Part shown: positions 43,906 to 53,029 of the stretch, in pieces
Numbering within the stretch: position 1 is the first letter of the stretch
How the letters are laid out: each line of letters starts with the position of its first letter
NCBI RefSeq assembly: GCF_000953655.1
Contig: NZ_LN681225.1
Coordinates: 1,194,001-1,258,000 of the forward strand
DNA length: 64,000 nucleotides
Reading direction: 5' to 3'
Origin: Legionella hackeliae
Lineage (GTDB): Bacteria; Pseudomonadota; Gammaproteobacteria; Legionellales; Legionellaceae
Notes under the pieces: generated by a model
What the model was told of the DNA's origin: nothing
The model's database searches: none
What the model saw: only the letters and a program-made list of their open reading frames with translations
Program-made: the position numbers and the translations under genes

Positions 43906-44301
43906 GTGACTATAAAAAAATCAGTTATCGCTGTAACCCTAATATTCTCTTTACTTGCGTTGGATAGCTATGCTCAGAATTTCATCTGTCCAGATCCTGA
44001 TAACAGTTCATTGAAGTGGGGTGTTATCCCAAAGCCCTGGATTGAAAATCCCTATTCATCTAACCACGTGCAAGGCGAATCAGGAACTCGATTTTCTCGG
44101 GCAAATATCATGGTTGCCGGATTGGGGCGCGGAGTAGTTTGTACGTATAAGAATTCCGTAGGGCTTTATTCAATTTGGTGGCCAGTGCGAGTGAAGATTC
44201 CAGCCCGTGTTGATTATAATTGGATTGAAACATTAGGTGGTTTTGTATGTACTCAATCATTAACTGATTGCATCTTTAGTGTAGCAATAGAGGAAAGATA
44301 G
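43906..44301 (+). CDS. Small exported protein, unknown function
   Basis: 131 residues, GTG at 43906 after GGAGAGAAGA. A signal peptide (about 1-23, IFSLLALDSYAQN) gives a mature protein of about 108 residues starting at NFICPDPDN. Four cysteines (CPDP, VVCTY, VCTQ, DCIF) could form two disulfides. It resembles the DUF3757-like small secreted proteins that are multiplied in Legionella, but I cannot confirm this. A perfect 17-base palindrome (43873-43889, CAGGAAAC-T-GTTTCCTG) lies 16 bases before the start and may be an operator. Confidence 0.65.
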   Translation: MTIKKSVIAVTLIFSLLALDSYAQNFICPDPDNSSLKWGVIPKPWIENPYSSNHVQGESGTRFSRANIMVAGLGRGVVCTYKNSVGLYSIWWPVRVKIPARVDYNWIETLGGFVCTQSLTDCIFSVAIEER

Positions 44302-44388
44302 TTTTGCTGAAAGTCATTTGATTCTTAGAAGATTAAGCAAATTATGCTAATGTAGAAAAATTCAAAAGAAAGCTGTCGTGAGAGAAGG

Positions 44389-45201
44389 ATGTTATTAAGA
44401 CAAGGACGACTTTTACTTTATGCCTTGATTGTGAATTATGTTTGTCAAATCACGGCTTTTGCTCAAAGTGATAGCAATCCCTGCACTGCAGGTCCAGCAG
44501 TACTTGCCTTAACTGATCGTGGCGGATTTGTTAATAGTCCTTGTATTATTCCTTATAAATCAGCCTTTTTAGAAGGTGGTTATCAATATCAAACTTACAA
44601 ACCATCAGGCTGGTTATATAATCTTCCTCAAGGTGAGTTTCGTGTGGGTCTGCCAGGAAATACAGAATTTGGTGTTTGGTCTCCCAACTATGCAGAAACA
44701 GATGTGGAGCCCTTTTCGGGGTATAACTCGTTAATATTCGATTTCAAACATCCTTTTGCTTCCAGTCAAAATTGGATTATTACAGGTGCGGCGACCTTTG
44801 TGGTTCCTGGGGGAAATTCGTCATTTGGCAGTGGAGGTATCGGAACAGCACTAAGTCCTATCCTGACTTACAACCTCAATGATCAATGGAGCTTAACCGG
44901 AACGTTCGAAATAGATTCCTTTACTACCCCGGCAGCTGAAGGAGGAGAGCGGTATACGGTTTATATCCCCGACATTCTGTTAGGTTATAGTCCCATTGAA
45001 AAGCTTAATCTATATGTGGAAATGTATGATTTATCAAAAACAGGACCCGGTGAGGGGAACGCTCTCATGATCGATTATGGGTTGCTTTATATGATTACCT
45101 CGAAAATCGCGATAGATTTGGGATTATTTAATCAGCTAACCAACAACCCCAATCAATTTAATTTTAGCTTTGTAGGTGGTGTTACAATTGATTTAGGGTA
45201 G
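44389..45201 (+). CDS. Outer-membrane beta-barrel-like exported protein
   Basis: 270 residues, ATG at 44389 after AGAGAAGG. A signal peptide (about 1-26, ending ITAFAQS) is followed by many alternating amphipathic strands with aromatic girdle residues (FLEGGYQYQTYK, GEFRVGLPGNTEFGVW, SFVGGVTIDLG) and a final strand at the C-terminus. The layout resembles the Phenol_MetA_deg/transporter barrel family. Two cysteines near the start (NPCTAG, NSPCII) may pair. A role in envelope transport or surface structure is possible. It follows the small exported gene by 87 bp. Confidence 0.65.
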   Translation: MLLRQGRLLLYALIVNYVCQITAFAQSDSNPCTAGPAVLALTDRGGFVNSPCIIPYKSAFLEGGYQYQTYKPSGWLYNLPQGEFRVGLPGNTEFGVWSPNYAETDVEPFSGYNSLIFDFKHPFASSQNWIITGAATFVVPGGNSSFGSGGIGTALSPILTYNLNDQWSLTGTFEIDSFTTPAAEGGERYTVYIPDILLGYSPIEKLNLYVEMYDLSKTGPGEGNALMIDYGLLYMITSKIAIDLGLFNQLTNNPNQFNFSFVGGVTIDLG

Positions 45202-45215
45202 TTCCTATAAGCCCT

Positions 45216-45713
45216 CTATGAATGAGGCAACAAACTCTCAATTTCTTGTCGGATTTTTTTAAACGATGCCATAGGCAAATATTGCTTCAGCACATTTCCC
45301 TGAGTATCCACCAAGAATTTTGTAAAATTCCAGGGAACAAATTTAAGGGGGCGTTTTTTAACATTTTTTACAAGATATTCATATAAAGGTGCCTGATTGG
45401 AACCTTTTACATCGATTTTGGCGAACAAAGGAAAAGTGACGCGGTAACAGCTTTCAGCAAATGCTTTAATCTCATCATGATTTCCTGGCTCTTGATGAAA
45501 AAATTGATTACAAGGAAATCCAAGAACGCTAAATCCTTTCTCTTTATAATCATGCTGGAGTGCTTCCAATTCTGCATATTGAGGCGTAAAACCGCAACGA
45601 CTAGCTACATTCACAATAAGCATCACTTGATTCTGGTAGGGTTTTAAATCAATTTGACTGCCATCCATTTTTTCAACTGGAACTTCATAAATTGAATGAT
45701 ATTTGGTGTTCAT
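45216..45713 (-). CDS. Glutathione peroxidase (Cys type)
   Basis: 165 residues from ATG 45713, eight bases after AGGAGTG. The frame opens 12 codons earlier (45749) without a ribosome site. Motifs: NVASRCGFTPQYAELE with the catalytic Cys in place of Sec, GFPCNQFFHQEPG, and KFVPWNFTKFLVD with the Trp and Asn of the active site. It reduces peroxides, often with thioredoxin in bacteria. It starts 36 bp after nadA and is the last gene of the purB-nadB-nadA unit. Confidence 0.92.
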   Translation of the reverse strand: MNTKYHSIYEVPVEKMDGSQIDLKPYQNQVMLIVNVASRCGFTPQYAELEALQHDYKEKGFSVLGFPCNQFFHQEPGNHDEIKAFAESCYRVTFPLFAKIDVKGSNQAPLYEYLVKNVKKRPLKFVPWNFTKFLVDTQGNVLKQYLPMASFKKIRQEIESLLPHS

Positions 45714-45749
45714 CGCAAAGCACTCCTGTCTAAAATCCTTAAATGGCAA

Positions 45750-47093
45750 TTACAAACGATTCTCAGTAATATTAATCATCATTTCTAATGCCTTTTTTGC
45801 GTTATCAATAATCCACTGCTGATCTTTTTCTAGTAGACGCTGGCGTGAGCCGGTGAATTCATTCACCAAGTCTCCAGCTTTCACTTCGTTGTAACTCATT
45901 GTTTTTCCCTGGCGTAGAAGATCAAGCAAGGCAACCAGATGAGGAGGATCATTACGCGACATAGTGGCACAACCACAGCCCATCCCTTTTTCATGTTTCT
46001 TTTTAGGGGCCTCAGCCAGATTGACTACGTCAATGCCAAGAGTTTTACAATGTTGTTTTACATTTTCAACCATATGATTTTCAGTACCAATGGCATATTT
46101 TTTAGTACGAGCTCGGTCATTAACCACGTAATCCCAAATGAAGGCAGTCGATCCAGAATGCTGGGCGATGCGAATCACCTCATTACGACATTCAGGATGG
46201 ACCACAGTAGTGTAGCCGTGATTATGCCAATACTCACACATGTAAGGTTGATAATGGGTATGAACTGCACATTCGCTAGAAAATAAAATCAATTCAGCGT
46301 TATCAAATTGCTCCAAGGTCTTTTGGTCTTGGGCGAGTAAAGAATATTGAGCACCCGCAGTGCCCCCGGGCCAATAAGCTAGCTTGTTGATACCCAGCCA
46401 GTAAGCAATATTTTCACCCATATGACGATCAGGAATAAATAATATTTTTTTATTTTGCTGACGTGCCCATTCAAAAATTTTTTTAACGTTCGAGCTTGTG
46501 CATACGGCACCCCCCTGAGCGCCGGTCATCGCTTTGACGCGACCAGAGGTGTTCATGTAACAAACTGGTAAAATATTTTCAGCACCATATCGTTCATTCA
46601 GATCTAAAAAAGCAGGCTCTACCATGAAATCTTTTGCCAGCATTTCCATGGTGCATCCTGATTTAGGGTTCGTGATAAACACTTGTTGATGGTGATTTGC
46701 AAGAATGGCGATAGATTCCGCCATAAAATGAACAGCAGATTCGATGATGACGGATTTTTCCGGATGATTGGCAGCCATGAGGGCTAATTGATAGGAGTCG
46801 CCAATTTGTCCACCAAATTGTTCCACCAAGCGTACAATATCACCTCCCATATAATAATGAGCAAGCAAAAGCAGCTTATCACCAAAATGGTTTTGAGCTT
46901 TTTTTACGTAAGGAGTCATCCAGGACAAGACTGTTGTTAATTTGCGATCGGGTAGGGCAAGGTATTCTTCGGCGTAAGGAATGAATTCTTCTTGATACCA
47001 ATCCAATGGATAATCACTTTGGCAAATGGTCATGTCATTGGTAACACGCATTAACGTTTTTTCTGGCTGATAAACAGAGTGGCTTTCAAACAT
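45750..47093 (-). CDS. nadA: Quinolinate synthase, long form
   Basis: 447 residues, ATG at 47093 after GAGG. It carries NadA blocks LLAHYYMGGDIVRL, GDSYQLALMAA, NPKSGCTMEM, MNTSGRVKA, VCTSSNV, IPDRHMGENI, HPEC and GCGCATMSRN. Cysteines in VCTSSN, HPEC/GC and GCGC can hold the [4Fe-4S] cluster. It condenses iminoaspartate with dihydroxyacetone phosphate to quinolinate. It is about 100 residues longer than E. coli NadA (347) and closer to the Bacillus/cyanobacterial type. nadB lies 14 bases upstream, so the two act together. Confidence 0.93.
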   Translation of the reverse strand: MFESHSVYQPEKTLMRVTNDMTICQSDYPLDWYQEEFIPYAEEYLALPDRKLTTVLSWMTPYVKKAQNHFGDKLLLLAHYYMGGDIVRLVEQFGGQIGDSYQLALMAANHPEKSVIIESAVHFMAESIAILANHHQQVFITNPKSGCTMEMLAKDFMVEPAFLDLNERYGAENILPVCYMNTSGRVKAMTGAQGGAVCTSSNVKKIFEWARQQNKKILFIPDRHMGENIAYWLGINKLAYWPGGTAGAQYSLLAQDQKTLEQFDNAELILFSSECAVHTHYQPYMCEYWHNHGYTTVVHPECRNEVIRIAQHSGSTAFIWDYVVNDRARTKKYAIGTENHMVENVKQHCKTLGIDVVNLAEAPKKKHEKGMGCGCATMSRNDPPHLVALLDLLRQGKTMSYNEVKAGDLVNEFTGSRQRLLEKDQQWIIDNAKKALEMMINITENRL

Positions 47094-47107
47094 CCAAAAA
47101 CCTCAAA

Positions 47108-48754
47108 TCAAGTAAAAGGGTTTTGCGGTGAGGTTAGTCTGGCAATACTCTCTTCGGCTTTGACATTTTTTTGAGGAAAATCCTCTCGGTAATGTCCGCC
47201 GCGCGATTCTCTTCTTGAGAGTGCTGCCCGAACAATCAATTCCGCATTCAATACAATATTACGTAATTCAATAAAATCACGAGTAATACAATGCTTCCAA
47301 TAGTATTCTTCAATGATTTTTTTTCGTTTCATAATTAATTGTAGTAGATCTTGTAATCCTGCTTCGGTACGTACAATCCCCGCATAAGACGTCATTTCAC
47401 CGCGAAGGCCACGCCAATGGGCATTAATTTGGCTGGCACGTCTTGGATTGACTTCACCAGGTGAACTCCAACTAGGAATATTATCGACTACTTTGGCTGG
47501 CGATGTAATGTCTTTTAAAGTGCATCTTGCTGCATTGCTGGCCATCACCAACGCTTCTAATAAGGAATTACTGGCTAAGCGGTTTGCGCCATGCAATCCT
47601 GTAAAAGCAACCTCACCAATGGCATATAAACGCTTAAGATCGGTGCGACCATCAACATCGGTTAATACTCCACCGCACTGATAATGGGCTGCAGGGACTA
47701 CTGGAATCATATCTTGGCTCATATCAATGCCAATGCCCAGCAAGGTTTGATAAATTTGCGGGAAGCGTTTTTTAAGAAAGGTTTTGGGCTGATGTGTAAT
47801 ATCGAGATAAACAAACCCATGTTGTCCGTGCTCTATTTCACTAAAAATAGAACGGGCTACGACATCGCGAGTTGCAAGCTCCATTGCCTCAGGTGCATAA
47901 CGGTGCATGAAACGTTCGTTGGTATCTGGGCTTTTTAATAGGGCACCTTCACCTCGTACGGCTTCAGAAATTAAAAAATTATTGAGCGAGTGGTGGTGTA
48001 ATAAAGTTGGGTGGAATTGATAAAACTCCATGTTACCAACACGTGCACCAGCACGATAGGCCATGGCAACCCCATCGCCGGTGGCGATGATGGGGTTGGT
48101 CGTGTATCGATAAGTTTTCCCTGCACCACCGGTAGCCAGAATGACGCACTGCGCCACGAAAGTATGAATGCAGTTTTTTTCGCAATCCAGAATATAGGCA
48201 CCCAGCACCTCTCCCTGGATATCAGTACGGTGAGGGTGGTATTGGGTAATTAAATTAACTGCTACATGATTCTCAAAAAAAGTAATCTGTGGCTGTCGTT
48301 TTGCCGTTTCTAACAAAGCTTGGGTCACGGTTAGCCCTGTTTGATCGCCCGTGTTAAAAATACGCCGATGTGAATGCCCACCTTCTTGAGCTAGTGCAAA
48401 ATCACCATTAGCTTGCCTGGTAAAATTAACCTGATAACTAATTAACTCTTCTATGGCTTGAGGCGCCTGGCGAATGATAAACTCAACTGCGGGTTGATAA
48501 CATAACCCATCACCGGCAAGCAGCGTATCAGCAATGTGGGACTCTAACGAATCCTCTTTAGACACTGCAGCAGCAATTCCTCCTTGAGCATAACGGCTAT
48601 TACATTCAGTGCTTTCTGCTTTACTGATCAGTGCAATTTTTACATGGGGCTGCAATTTTAGTAATTGCAGGCAATAGTTTAGACCGGCAAGACCGGTGCC
48701 TAATACTAAAACATCAAATTCACAGGTGTGTCCTTGTTGAGATAGTTGGGTCAT
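47108..48754 (-). CDS. nadB: L-aspartate oxidase
   Basis: 548 residues, ATG at 48754 overlapping the purB stop by four bases. FAD-binding VLGTGLAGLNYCLQL near the N-terminus, SRYAQGGIAAAVS, TGLTVTQALLE, the catalytic region EFYQFHPTLLHH, ISEAVRGEGALL, and the succinate-dehydrogenase-like C-terminal helical domain. It oxidises aspartate to iminoaspartate, the substrate of NadA. Normal length (E. coli 540). Confidence 0.96.
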   Translation of the reverse strand: MTQLSQQGHTCEFDVLVLGTGLAGLNYCLQLLKLQPHVKIALISKAESTECNSRYAQGGIAAAVSKEDSLESHIADTLLAGDGLCYQPAVEFIIRQAPQAIEELISYQVNFTRQANGDFALAQEGGHSHRRIFNTGDQTGLTVTQALLETAKRQPQITFFENHVAVNLITQYHPHRTDIQGEVLGAYILDCEKNCIHTFVAQCVILATGGAGKTYRYTTNPIIATGDGVAMAYRAGARVGNMEFYQFHPTLLHHHSLNNFLISEAVRGEGALLKSPDTNERFMHRYAPEAMELATRDVVARSIFSEIEHGQHGFVYLDITHQPKTFLKKRFPQIYQTLLGIGIDMSQDMIPVVPAAHYQCGGVLTDVDGRTDLKRLYAIGEVAFTGLHGANRLASNSLLEALVMASNAARCTLKDITSPAKVVDNIPSWSSPGEVNPRRASQINAHWRGLRGEMTSYAGIVRTEAGLQDLLQLIMKRKKIIEEYYWKHCITRDFIELRNIVLNAELIVRAALSRRESRGGHYREDFPQKNVKAEESIARLTSPQNPFT

Positions 48755-50121
48755 GAAAATGCTTTAACCAATTGTGCAGCCAAACCTGTGTATTTTTCTG
48801 GCGTTAGTTCTAGTAATTGCTTTTTAACGTCTTCAGGAATGGCAAGTGATTTGATGAAATTTTTTAAACTTGCTTCATCAATTCCCTGCCCACGCGTTAA
48901 TTTTTTTAATTGCTCATAAGCATTAGGTAAATTATAGCGACGCATGACAGTTTGTATAGGTTCTGCCAAAACTTCCCAATTCGAGTCTAAGTCTGATTTT
49001 AATGCTGCTTTATTGATTTGAAGTTTATCGTTACCTTTTGCAATTGCCTGAAAAGCAATGAGCGTGTAAGCAAAAGCAACCCCGATATTTCTTAGCACAG
49101 TAGAGTCAGATAAATCTCGTTGCATACGTGACTGAGTAAGCTTATTGGCAAAATGATTAAAGAGCGCATTGGCTAACCCAAGATTACCTTCTGCGTTTTC
49201 AAAGTCGATAGGATTTACTTTGTGGGGCATGGTAGAGGAACCAACTTCTTCAGCAACTGTTTTTTGTTTAAAATAATTGAGTGAAATATAAGTCCAAATA
49301 TCTCGCGTGTAATCGAGCAAAATATTATTAATACGAGTCATGATGTGAGAGACTTCAGCAAGACCATCATGGGGTTCTATTTGTGTCGTATAAGCGCTGA
49401 ATGATAATCCCAAGGAGCTTACAAAATTTGCGCAATGTTTGCGCCAGTCAATATCCGGGTAGGCAATAACATGAGCATTATAATTTCCAACGGCACCATT
49501 GAATTTGGCGGGTATGAGAACTTCTGCTAATTGTTGCTGGGGCCGTTTCAATCGTGCAACAAAATTGACTAGCTCTTTTCCTACTGTTGTCGGTGTTGCA
49601 GGTTGTCCATGAGTTCTTGATAGCATTGCAATGTCGGCATGCTGTTTACCAAGGAGAGTAATACCCCCCATAATTTCAGCCAAAGTCGGTTGAATAACTT
49701 GAGCGATGGCTTCTTTCACCATTAAGGCATAAGCCAAATTATTGATATCTTCTGACGTACAGGCGAAATGAATGAAGGGTGTATATTTTCTCAGACTATC
49801 AAATTGTTCTAATTTTTCCTGCAAATAGTATTCAACCGCTTTAACGTCGTGATTAGTCTTTTTTTCATAGTCTTTAACTTTCTCTGCCTCAGCTTCGTTA
49901 AAGTTAACCAAAATTTCTGCTAAATAAACCCTGGCGGCGTTATCCAATTGAGGTACTTCCGTAATATCCTTATTCGCTGCCAAGGCTTCAAGCCAACGGA
50001 TTTCAACCATTAATCGATAATAGGTGAGTGCAAACTCACTAAAATAAGGACTTAGGACCTTTGTTTTTTTTAAATAACGTCCATCAATCGGTGAAATAGC
50101 GTTTAAGGGGGATAAGCTCAT
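48751..50121 (-). CDS. purB: Adenylosuccinate lyase
   Basis: 456 residues from ATG 50121 (GGGGGA upstream), the E. coli length. The open frame continues to 50283, but that extension is not PurB-like. Markers: MSLSPLNAISPIDGRY, TSEDINNLAYALM (active His region), SRTHGQPATPTTVGKE, and the flexible signature loop GSSTMPHKVNPIDFEN near 290-305. It acts twice in purine synthesis, on SAICAR and on adenylosuccinate. It heads the operon with nadB, nadA and gpx. Confidence 0.97.
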   Translation of the reverse strand: MSLSPLNAISPIDGRYLKKTKVLSPYFSEFALTYYRLMVEIRWLEALAANKDITEVPQLDNAARVYLAEILVNFNEAEAEKVKDYEKKTNHDVKAVEYYLQEKLEQFDSLRKYTPFIHFACTSEDINNLAYALMVKEAIAQVIQPTLAEIMGGITLLGKQHADIAMLSRTHGQPATPTTVGKELVNFVARLKRPQQQLAEVLIPAKFNGAVGNYNAHVIAYPDIDWRKHCANFVSSLGLSFSAYTTQIEPHDGLAEVSHIMTRINNILLDYTRDIWTYISLNYFKQKTVAEEVGSSTMPHKVNPIDFENAEGNLGLANALFNHFANKLTQSRMQRDLSDSTVLRNIGVAFAYTLIAFQAIAKGNDKLQINKAALKSDLDSNWEVLAEPIQTVMRRYNLPNAYEQLKKLTRGQGIDEASLKNFIKSLAIPEDVKKQLLELTPEKYTGLAAQLVKAFS

Positions 50122-50295
50122 GGTAAAATCGTCACAATCATAAAGCGCATATGATATTAGATGCAGCAGCAGATGTGAATTAAAACCGTCGTTAAATGTA
50201 ATTTTTAATCCATTTAATTCTGATTGCTGATCTAAATTAAAAACCTGACGTACGATTCGACGAATTAGCGAGAAGTACGTCATGCAATTAGAAGG

Positions 50296-51768
50296 TTACA
50301 TCGGTGGGCCAAACGTAGAGGTATCTGTTCGTTCCAGTTCAGATTGCGGTGTTGGTGCTCTGGAGAAACAATTACCAAAAAATCGATTTGCCAGAGTGTC
50401 CAAAATGCTTGGGGGATTTTGAGGTGCTTTTTCTTTTGGAATAGGTTCGTCAACCTGGACCGGAGCAAGCGAAGCAAGCTTTTTGCGAATCGTGACGATA
50501 TGTGACTTAAGTTCGTGACTGCTATTAAGATCTTTATAAGGGAATATACGATAAATTGTCGGGTAGGAAATCCCATCCACTACATAATCCACGGTTTTAA
50601 GAAGGTGCTCACGAGTTCTTGGGTGAATGGCATTCTTTTTTAATAAAGACTCATGTTGTGCGAAATCAATTATTCGGGTTTCGTTAGGAATTGGCCGCCA
50701 CTTTTCCTGATATTGGTAGAGTTTTACCATTAAGCTAGGATTTACAACTTGAGTCTGAAGAAGATTATCTTGAACAAGTTCGTAGTCAAGAAAATCGCTT
50801 CTCACCCTTTGAGCCAGTGAGTGGAAGTCATTTTCGGTAATTTGCAAAAACAATTCCAATACTCTTGCAAAGTTTTGACTACATGCGCGACTGGCAAGTA
50901 AATCGGATAATTCGTCTAAATTTTTCTCCAATCGGGTTAGAGCCGCTCCGTCTACTTCTTCGTTTGTTTGTTCCGGGGTACTTGGTTTCTTATCCGGATC
51001 GGTAAAATATGATCTGAAGACATCAATGTGCCCGGTAAGTGTGGAATGCAAATCATTGTGGTTTTGATAAACGAAAATAAGAAATTTATTCAAATTTTCT
51101 ACAGCTGCGTTTATTCTTTCAGGTTGCTCTTCGCCTCGTTTTAGAATGGCCTTATCACACTGCATTAAAGTTTTAATTAAATCTTCATAGGCCGCGACAG
51201 TTTGACCAAGCTCGACAATTTCTTTTGCGTCATTGATCTCTTTTGAACTCAATAAATGACTTGGATCAGTTATCCTATAGTCAACGTCAATGTCAACGCC
51301 TTCACAAAGCTCTGCTAATTGGTCATCATCCAATCCGTTAATTTCGAACAGATGTCGGTAAACTGTTTTTAAAAAAATGCTAAACATTAGCGAATTATTC
51401 AAGGCACGATTTAAAATGTGGTAGAACAATCCTTTCTTATAACCTTCTTCTGCGCCTAAGCGGATGCTTTGAAAAAGGTCATGGATAGTGGCCACGCTTA
51501 TGACAACAAGTACCAAGCTGGTAATCAGAGTGAGAGCAAATGCTGCGAGAAAGGCTGTTACAATGCCCCAGAACAATGCGGAACTTAATTTTTTATCTGA
51601 GTCATTCTCATAAGTTTTTACGGCCGCATAAATGGGGGCAATTATGAAAATCAAGGAGGCTATTAAAATTGTGGCAGCGGCATTGAATAAATTTACTAAT
51701 AAGGATTTAAGTGGATATAACACAGCACCAACAGCAAAACCACTAACTTTGTTTAGAGTTCGCAACAT
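50296..51768 (-). CDS. Membrane-anchored protein of unknown function (effector candidate)
   Basis: 490 residues from ATG 51768, seven bases after AAAGG; a TTG at 51789 adds seven residues. Two long hydrophobic segments lie near residues 12-50 and 62-98 and may form a hairpin pair. The rest (100-490) is cytosolic-looking, helical and charged, with no recognised domain. The C-terminal tail is polar and rich in Ser, Thr and Glu (TPQSELERTDTSTFGPPM), a composition often seen in Dot/Icm substrates. No signal peptidase site. It lies between purB and queF with no operon partner. Confidence 0.65.
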   Translation of the reverse strand: MLRTLNKVSGFAVGAVLYPLKSLLVNLFNAAATILIASLIFIIAPIYAAVKTYENDSDKKLSSALFWGIVTAFLAAFALTLITSLVLVVISVATIHDLFQSIRLGAEEGYKKGLFYHILNRALNNSLMFSIFLKTVYRHLFEINGLDDDQLAELCEGVDIDVDYRITDPSHLLSSKEINDAKEIVELGQTVAAYEDLIKTLMQCDKAILKRGEEQPERINAAVENLNKFLIFVYQNHNDLHSTLTGHIDVFRSYFTDPDKKPSTPEQTNEEVDGAALTRLEKNLDELSDLLASRACSQNFARVLELFLQITENDFHSLAQRVRSDFLDYELVQDNLLQTQVVNPSLMVKLYQYQEKWRPIPNETRIIDFAQHESLLKKNAIHPRTREHLLKTVDYVVDGISYPTIYRIFPYKDLNSSHELKSHIVTIRKKLASLAPVQVDEPIPKEKAPQNPPSILDTLANRFFGNCFSRAPTPQSELERTDTSTFGPPM

Positions 51769-51995
51769 AATAGAACCTTTGATTTTCAAAAAAAGCGCTT
51801 TATGTTAACAAAATAAACAAAAAAGACCAAGCCCAATTTATACATAATAAACTGCTATGTGAGAAAAAAATATTTAAAAACGATAAATTACGAAAAGTTA
51901 ATACTTATCTGGGGGAATAGTAATAATTTATTAGATGTATAAGAGCAAGTGATTTGTTATAATTCATGGCGGTTAAATTAAGGGCATAGCTAAAA

Positions 51996-52832
51996 ATGTC
52001 AGAAAAGCAGCTAGAATCTTCACCACTTGGACAAAAAACTGTTTATATTGAAACTTATAATAACACGCTTTTGTTTCCTATTTCTCGTCAGCCTAAGCGT
52101 GATGCTATCGGTATCATGGCGCAGCAAAATTTGCCTTTTAAAGGGTACGATTTATGGACTGCTTTTGAGCTATCCTGGTTGAATGAAAAAGGGAAGCCTG
52201 TTGTCGCGGTTGCAGACATTGTTATTCCATGTGATTCTCCGAATTTAATTGAGTCAAAATCATTTAAACTCTATCTAAACTCATTTAATAATACCCACTT
52301 TAGTAGTGTGGAGTCTGTGCAGCAAACCATTATTCATGATCTTAGTAAAGTCGCTGGACGTCAGGTGTCTGTTACCATTTATTCTCCTGAGGACTTTAAT
52401 AATTCTAAAATTAGTCACTTTGAAGGCTTTTGCCTGGATGAGATGGATATCAATTGCAATGAATATCGAGTAAATTCTAAGCTTTTGAAAGCTCATCATG
52501 ACAAAGTTGAGAATAGTTCCCTGTATAGTCATTTACTCAAATCAAATTGCCCTGTAACAGGCCAGCCAGATTGGGGGTCGGTTGCTATCAATTACAGCGG
52601 ACATCGCATTGATAATGAGGCATTGTTGCAATATTTGGTTTCTTTTAGAAATCATAACGAATTCCATGAGCAATGCGTGGAACGTATATTTATGGATATT
52701 ATGCATTATTGCCAGCCTACTGAACTCACCGTTTATGCTCGTTATACACGCCGAGGTGGGCTTGATATTAATCCTATTCGCTCTAATAAAGAGATCAAAC
52801 AACCCGTCAATATTCGATTGTATAGGCAATAG
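51996..52832 (+). CDS. queF: 7-cyano-7-deazaguanine (preQ0) reductase, long form
   Basis: 278 residues, ATG at 51996. This is the two-domain (bimodular) QueF found in gammaproteobacteria: the substrate-binding ESKSFKLYLNSFNNTHF lies in the N-terminal half and the catalytic Cys in NCPVTGQPDWGSVAI in the C-terminal half, followed by the C-terminal ARYTRRGGLDINPIR. It reduces preQ0 to preQ1 with NADPH for queuosine in tRNA. Length agrees with E. coli QueF (282). Confidence 0.96.
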   Translation: MSEKQLESSPLGQKTVYIETYNNTLLFPISRQPKRDAIGIMAQQNLPFKGYDLWTAFELSWLNEKGKPVVAVADIVIPCDSPNLIESKSFKLYLNSFNNTHFSSVESVQQTIIHDLSKVAGRQVSVTIYSPEDFNNSKISHFEGFCLDEMDINCNEYRVNSKLLKAHHDKVENSSLYSHLLKSNCPVTGQPDWGSVAINYSGHRIDNEALLQYLVSFRNHNEFHEQCVERIFMDIMHYCQPTELTVYARYTRRGGLDINPIRSNKEIKQPVNIRLYRQ

Positions 52833-53029
52833 GCTCTAAGGTCTGTTGACGCTTACCATCTAAGTTCGCAGGATGTGGACTTAAGATGAAATGTAAACAC
52901 ACTCAAGTCTATAATCCAATGATACTAAGGCTTGGTTGTAGCTCGTAGTTATAATCACACATACTTTCATTCACATCATCCTTTAATTTAAGTAGAATGG
53001 TGGGCATTTGAAGGAGTAGGGGATAGATT

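Noticed and set aside
43649-45201. tRNA-integrated genomic island
   Set aside because: No integrase, no repeated tRNA 3' end and no phage or plasmid genes are seen; the next genes return to core metabolism.
50122-50283. 54-residue extension at the PurB start
   Set aside because: PurB-like sequence begins at MSLSPLNAISPIDGRY (50121), matching E. coli length; the upstream part is intergenic.
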